Below are positions 60,723-64,000 of a DNA stretch of 64,000 nucleotides, one piece after another; position 1 is the stretch's first letter; each line of letters opens with the position of its first letter. The position numbers were made by a program, and so were the translations under genes. Below the pieces are notes generated by a model. It was given only the letters and a program-made list of their open reading frames with translations, made no database searches and was not told the DNA's origin. The stretch is from Bacillus sp. Xin1 (GTDB lineage: Bacteria; Bacillota; Bacilli; Bacillales; Bacillaceae_G), in the NCBI RefSeq assembly GCF_013314535.1, contig NZ_JABUAE010000017.1, positions 29,474 to 93,473 on the forward strand. The letters run 5' to 3'.

Positions 60723-61557
60723 ACAAAAGAAACTAGGCCCTACAAGCAATGATTTGTAACTTGAAGTTACAGTTTTAGTATAAACGAGTTTGGAAATATT
60801 ATGCGGAATGAAACGATAACTTAATAAATACTTCATTTGAATAGAGAATAGGGAAAAGAAATATAAAACTTTTATTGCGAATAGGACAAGCTAAATTGCT
60901 TGTCCTATGAGGAGTAAAATAACTTAGGAAGATTTTAAAATCACCAAAATGACTCGTATTGGTAAACTGGCTCATGGATAGTATGTGTGAACGGAAAAGA
61001 ATTATACAAAAAAATAACAGACAACTTTTTTCACTTGTCTGTTATTAAAGCTCTCGGATAACGGAGGGGAGTCCGTTGGAGAAATTATGGAAATGTCAAT
61101 AGCTCTTTAAAGAGTATGTACAAAATCAGTGCTAATTATACAAAATTTGTTAATGATTGGCAGACAACATTTTGAGTTGCCTGCCTGTGAGTTGAATGAG
61201 TTATCTAATTGTAATGAATCGCATTCTTATTACAAGAAGAGTGAAGCCACTAGTTCGAATGGCTTATGGATAGCGTGTGTATTTTTCCTAAAAATATGTA
61301 AAGGCAGACAAAATATTTATTCGCTAAAGAAAAAAGAGCACCTTCAAATAGTGCTCTTGCTAAGATGCATCCTAATAGTAAGAGGTAACTTCATGATAGT
61401 ATATATTTTTTTATTGAAAGGTGAAAATTAAATAAAAATAGGAGAACAGTTGTATAAACTGTTCTCCCAAGGAGCAGGAGCATCGAAGTTAAATAACATC
61501 TCAAATGACAATCAATTAAGCATCCCAGAAATAGTATGTACTAGTAATGGAGTTTTA

Positions 61558-61599
61558 TGCAACAAAGCAGCTAGCTCAATTAGCTAACTATTTGTTGCA
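61558..61599 (+). repeat. Long hairpin, CAACAAAGCAGCT family copy 2
   Basis: TGCAACAAA pairs with TTTGTTGCA, and the inner CAGCTAGCT/AGCTAACTA arm has two mismatches compared with copy 1. The pairing of the outer arm is extended by one compensating base. Confidence 0.8.
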
Positions 61600-61858
61600 T
61601 AAAAGAAGCGCCGCGCTTACAGCAATGGTTTGTAACCTAAAGTTACAGCTATAGTTTAAACGGGATTTGAAATATTATACGGGATTGAAAGAACCTAATA
61701 AAATTTCACTTGAGAACAAAAACTTTGTCCCACTAAATAGAGAAGAACAGTTTTTAAAGCTATTCTCCTAAACAGAAGTGGGGTAAACCAGAGAGCCTCT
61801 CAGATGACAATTAATCAAGCCCTACAAAGGTAGTATGTACTTACATTGAAAATCTATA

Positions 61859-61898
61859 CAACAAAGCAGCTGGCTCAATAAACCAACTGCTCGGTTGT
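61859..61898 (+). repeat. Long hairpin, CAACAAAGCAGCT family copy 3
   Basis: CAAC pairs with GTTG and GCAGCTGG with CCAACTGC. The inner stem changed on both sides (GCTGG against CCAAC) relative to copies 1 and 2, which keeps pairing. Confidence 0.7.
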
Positions 61899-62150
61899 CA
61901 CAACTGTCTCTTAAGGAGTTAGAGTTTAGCGCGATTTCACGGGAATAGAATTATGGCTGGTAGCCTATCTATAATTTGCACGATATTTGAATAAGTATTC
62001 ACGAATGTTAGAGAAATTAATAAAAATTTCATTTTATACAAAACAAAACCCTAGTTTCCTAGGGTAATGGGTATAACAACTCGATTTAATCAAGCCTCTA
62101 CATTATAAGGTGTAATCGATATGGTTACTAATGGTAAATGTAACCAAAAG

Positions 62151-62176
62151 GAGCAGCTAGCAAAAGCTAACTGCTC
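62151..62176 (+). repeat. Identical 26-base hairpin, copy 1 of 3
   Basis: GAGCAGCTAGC and GCTAACTGCTC pair with one mismatch around AAAA. Exact copies are at 62527 and 62666. Copy 1 leads, after about 70 bases, into TTGAGTTTATTCAAGGGG and the gene at 62249. Confidence 0.85.
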
Positions 62177-62248
62177 TCTCCAAAAATGATGATTCGATGC
62201 ATAGACATTATATGCCAAGATGTTGAGTTTATTCAAGGGGTGATTGAT

Positions 62249-62524
62249 ATGGGTAATGTAGAATGGCATGAAGCTGATGATAATAATGATGGAATCAAAA
62301 CAATAGCAATGATTGAAATTGATAAAAAATTAAAAGGTATAACGATGTATGGGTACAACAGAATAGTCGGTTATAACGGGATCATAAAAGGGGACAAGGT
62401 TCTCTATAAAGGAGAAGAATATACAGTGGTAATGGTATCGAGGTTGGGGGATTTTGGGTTATCTAAAACAGGAGAATTACCATACATTTTACGTGTTTGC
62501 CCAAAAGATGTCGTGAAGCAGTAA
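62249..62524 (+). CDS. Phage protein of unknown function
   Basis: 91 aa from ATG 62249, behind AAGGGGTGATTG; the frame opens at 62186 but without a ribosome binding site. It starts MGNVEWHEADDNNDGIKTIA and contains GIIKGDKVLYKGEEYTVVMVSRLGDFGLSKTGELPYILRV (pieces: DKVLYKGEEYTVVMV, DFGLSKTGELPYILRV), which looks like a small beta-barrel. Not recognised. Confidence 0.7.
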   Translation: MGNVEWHEADDNNDGIKTIAMIEIDKKLKGITMYGYNRIVGYNGIIKGDKVLYKGEEYTVVMVSRLGDFGLSKTGELPYILRVCPKDVVKQ

Positions 62525-62526
62525 AA

Positions 62527-62552
62527 GAGCAGCTAGCAAAAGCTAACTGCTC
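62527..62552 (+). repeat. Identical 26-base hairpin, copy 2 of 3
   Basis: Same sequence as at 62151. It starts four bases after the stop of the 62249 gene. The following 110 bases carry no gene and end at TTTTTATTCGG, a degenerate form of the leader seen after copies 1 and 3. Confidence 0.85.
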
Positions 62553-62665
62553 AGCCCAAGGGAATAGGAAGAAAGAGCTTTGGTACTGCAAAAATGGATT
62601 ATGGATATTCACCAGCCCGTTTATAGTGTAGCCGAGACTTGGATTTTTATTCGGAAAAACTAAAA

Positions 62666-62691
62666 GAGCAGCTAGCAAAAGCTAACTGCTC
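62666..62691 (+). repeat. Identical 26-base hairpin, copy 3 of 3
   Basis: Same sequence as at 62151. It is followed by TTGAGTTTTATTCAGGGGG at about 62733 and the small gene at 62765, the same hairpin-leader-gene order as copy 1. Confidence 0.85.
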
Positions 62692-62764
62692 AGGTCATGG
62701 GTAATAGAGAAATGGGTATCTACATTATTGACGGAATATTGAGTTTTATTCAGGGGGTAGAGGT

Positions 62765-62854
62765 ATGGATAAAGAATGTGGAAAAGAAATAACAACCGGT
62801 TTATTACATGAAGAAGATGTATTTTGTTGGGATTGTGTTTATAGCTGGGAATAG
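62765..62854 (+). CDS. Cysteine-containing mini-protein (29 aa)
   Basis: ATG 62765 sits 5-7 bases behind AGGGGGTAGAGG. The frame reads MDKECGKEITTGLLHEEDVF, then CWDCVYSWE. Three Cys, including CxxC, and one His could bind zinc. The ribosome binding site is strong, and the next gene has its own site 14 bases downstream. Not recognised. Confidence 0.5.
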   Translation: MDKECGKEITTGLLHEEDVFCWDCVYSWE

Positions 62855-62868
62855 GGAGGTAGAGGGAA

Positions 62869-63051
62869 ATGGTAGAGCAAAAAGAGCGGAAAATGGTACC
62901 TATGGCATCTTATGGGTGGAATAAAGAAAAACAATGTGTAGAGTTGCAACTGTTAATCAATGAAGAGATATATGTAATGCCGTTGTATAAGAAAGATATA
63001 AGAGGCATGGAAACTTGGTTTCAGTTAAGGGAACAAAACTTAATAAAATAA
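62869..63051 (+). CDS. Small phage protein of unknown function
   Basis: 60 aa behind AGGGAGGTAGAGG. It starts MVEQKERKMVPMASYGWNKE and has a CVELQLLINEEIYVMPLYKKDI strand-rich middle. Not recognised. It ends before a strong terminator, so it closes the early transcript. Confidence 0.65.
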   Translation: MVEQKERKMVPMASYGWNKEKQCVELQLLINEEIYVMPLYKKDIRGMETWFQLREQNLIK

Positions 63052-63127
63052 TCCTTTTATAAATTACCAAAAAAGAAGAAAATGGTATAATAAATACAAT
63101 TGAATTATCAGTCCTACTGGAAGAACC

Positions 63128-63191
63128 AGCGGACATCAAACTATAAAGAGCATTAATAATATTGCTCTGTAGTTTGATGTCTGCTTTTTTT
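63128..63191 (+). terminator. Strong terminator before the ArpU-type gene
   Basis: AGCGGACATCAAACTA pairs with TAGTTTGATGTCTGCT (one G-T), with an inner AGAGC/GCTCT stem, followed by T7. It splits the early region from the late regulator. Confidence 0.85.
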
Positions 63192-63226
63192 ATTTCATTA
63201 ATAAAATAGACAAGGAGTGTTTATAT

Positions 63227-63697
63227 ATGACTCAATTAACTTTCTTGCCAAAGATTGATCGTAAAGCAACACAGGCTCGTTTAGAAAAGATTCTTGAAGA
63301 CGTTCGTATTTATAGACAGTTTGGGATGATTAGACATGAGATGAAGGTTACAGCTTCTTGTGAAGTAAGATATCATGGCCCAACAAACGTTGTAGGCAAA
63401 CCAGCTGAGGATGTTGCTTTGGCTAATTTAGAATTGAATAAACGAGAAGAGAGATTAAAGCGTCTATCTTTTCAGATTGATAAGGTGTTAAGTCGTTTCA
63501 GTAAGAATCAAAGAGACATTATTGTAAAACGATATTTAGAAGGTGAAGAGGTCTTTGATTACATGGTCTATAACGAGATTGGCATGAGTGAGCGTACATA
63601 TAGACGCAATAAGTCCAACGCTTTTTATAAACTAGCTTTTGCTCTTAGATTAGAAATATATGAGACAGAAGAGCATCACGGAGGGGATGATCTATGA
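63227..63697 (+). CDS. ArpU family phage late transcriptional regulator
   Basis: 156 aa. The start LPKIDRKATQARLEKILEDVRIYR (in pieces), the EDVALANLELNKRE segment and the sigma-like end (RFSKNQRDIIVKRYLEGEEVFDYMVYNEIGMSERTYRRNKSNAFYKLA in pieces: IIVKRYLEGE, EIGMSERTYRR, AFYKLAFALRLEIYE) are the ArpU pattern. Such proteins turn on phage late genes. ACAAGGAGTG precedes ATG 63227. Late genes should follow beyond the window. Confidence 0.88.
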   Translation: MTQLTFLPKIDRKATQARLEKILEDVRIYRQFGMIRHEMKVTASCEVRYHGPTNVVGKPAEDVALANLELNKREERLKRLSFQIDKVLSRFSKNQRDIIVKRYLEGEEVFDYMVYNEIGMSERTYRRNKSNAFYKLAFALRLEIYETEEHHGGDDL

Positions 63698-64000
63698 ACT
63701 TTGTCCAACCTATCCGAGATCCAGAGCAAATACAACAAATTAAAGAGCACCTCAAGGAAAAGAATGAGCGTAATTATATTCTTTTTGTAATGGGAATTAA
63801 TACAGGCTTACGGATTAGTGATATTTTAAAACTAAGAGTTAGTGATTTAAAAGGTAGTCATATTTCAATGCGAGAAAAAAAGACAGGCAAGCAGAAACGG
63901 ATTCAATTGACTCCAGCACTAAAAAGAGAACTACGTTGGTACACTGAAGAAAGAGAAGACAATGAGTATTTGATTAAAAGTCGGGAGGGAAAGAATAAAC
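63694..64000 (+). CDS. Tyrosine recombinase/integrase family protein (cut by window end)
   Basis: 102 codons are visible, starting at ATG 63694 in an ATGA overlap with the ArpU-type gene. It has YILFVMGINTGLRISDILKLRVSDL, with the first catalytic Arg in TGLRISD, and the KKTGKQKRIQLTP strand pair (the DNA-binding beta hairpin). The N-terminal arm-binding domain is missing or very short. The same ArpU-recombinase pairing is common in Bacillus phages. The element integrates by the serine enzyme, so this one may have another task. Confidence 0.88.
   Translation, partial: MNFVQPIRDPEQIQQIKEHLKEKNERNYILFVMGINTGLRISDILKLRVSDLKGSHISMREKKTGKQKRIQLTPALKRELRWYTEEREDNEYLIKSREGKNK

Larger units (their letters stand above)
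60534..62176 (+). ncRNA. Structured RNA-like modules, second group (about 11 copies)
   Basis: 1.7 kb without a supportable gene (60510-62248). Modules start with hairpins at 60536, 60683, 60882 (10 bp), 61013 (12 bp), 61159, 61334, 61441 (11 bp), 61558, 61744, 61861, 62048 and 62151. Several have a second hairpin (for example CGTC/GACG at 60567, GTAAC/GTTAC in the 60683 and 61558 modules, AACGGA/TCCGTT in the 61013 module). Tails close to TAGTATGT occur at 60979, 61112, 61271, 61397, 61532 and 61831. Modules at 61441 and 61744 share TGACAATnAAT as well. A multi-copy structured RNA is my reading. Confidence 0.6.
50968..64000. mobile_element. Prophage-like element inserted in dpaB (left 13 kb; right end not in window)
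   Basis: Gene order is recombinase, ImmA-like protease and CI on the minus strand; then Cro, early genes, DnaD-like initiator, DnaB-type helicase, small genes, ArpU regulator and a tyrosine recombinase on the plus strand. This is the left part of a Firmicute siphophage genome from attachment site to the late-gene switch. Structural, packaging and lysis genes are not seen, so I cannot tell whether it is a complete phage or a remnant that keeps its recombinase. No core gene interrupts it up to the window end. Confidence 0.9.

Noticed and set aside
61129-61431. Open frame of 100 codons in the hairpin array
   Set aside because: No ribosome binding site. The frame runs through two hairpin modules and their tails, and the composition (repeated I/L/K) looks like translated AT-rich non-coding DNA.

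Overview
The window is a low-GC, spore-forming Firmicute chromosome, almost certainly of the Bacillus cereus group. The reasons are strong AGGAGG-type ribosome binding sites, ATG/GTG/TTG starts, the Bacillus gene order, proteins close to B. subtilis homologues as I remember them, a YjcZ-type mini-protein and the dipicolinate synthase operon. No tRNA, rRNA, insertion sequence or CRISPR array was seen. All products are recognised by reading; no database search was run.

Positions 1-49300 are conserved core chromosome, nearly all on the + strand. The blocks are: rncS (partial)-smc-ftsY; ylxM-ffh-rpsP-khpA-rimM-trmD-rplS (signal recognition particle, ribosomal proteins, 16S/tRNA maturation); lepB-rbgA-rnhB; sucCD; dprA-topA-trmFO-xerC-hslVU-codY; rpsB-tsf-pyrH-frr-uppS-cdsA-dxr-rseP-proS-polC (translation, ribosome recycling, envelope lipid and isoprenoid synthesis, DNA polymerase); rimP-nusA-ylxR-ylxQ-infB-ylxP-rbfA-truB-ribF-rpsO-pnp (transcription/translation coupling and RNA decay); then ylxY, a zinc M16 peptidase, ymxH and the sporulation operon dpaAB. 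Hairpin terminators and leader RNAs separate the transcription units. Notable regulatory sites are a CodY-like box over the sucCD promoter, a two-hairpin leader before rimP-nusA that fits NusA autoregulation, and a candidate sigma-K promoter before dpaA.

From about 50968 to the window end the sequence is a prophage-like element that splits dpaB (spoVFB). DpaB is native to about residue 141 and then reads 22 codons into the element. A large serine recombinase lies directly inside this left junction and faces it. Next come a lysogeny module (ImmA-like metalloprotease, CI-like repressor, a divergent switch with a set of 15-bp operators, Cro-like protein), small early genes, a DnaD-like initiator, a DnaB-type helicase, an FbpA-like mini-protein, a DUF3954 protein, an ArpU-type late regulator and the start of a tyrosine recombinase. 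The right end and the 3' part of dpaB are outside the window. The layout suggests an element that must excise in the mother cell for dipicolinate to be made, like the spoVFB-interrupting element (vfbin) I recall from B. weihenstephanensis.

The least explained stretch is 59425-62770. It has few genes and is filled with at least 14 related modules. Each has a variable-sequence hairpin, a second or third hairpin, and in most cases a tail close to TAGTATGT. Arms differ in sequence but keep pairing, as expected of a multi-copy structured RNA. Three identical hairpins at 62151, 62527 and 62666 begin cassettes, two of which lead into small genes.
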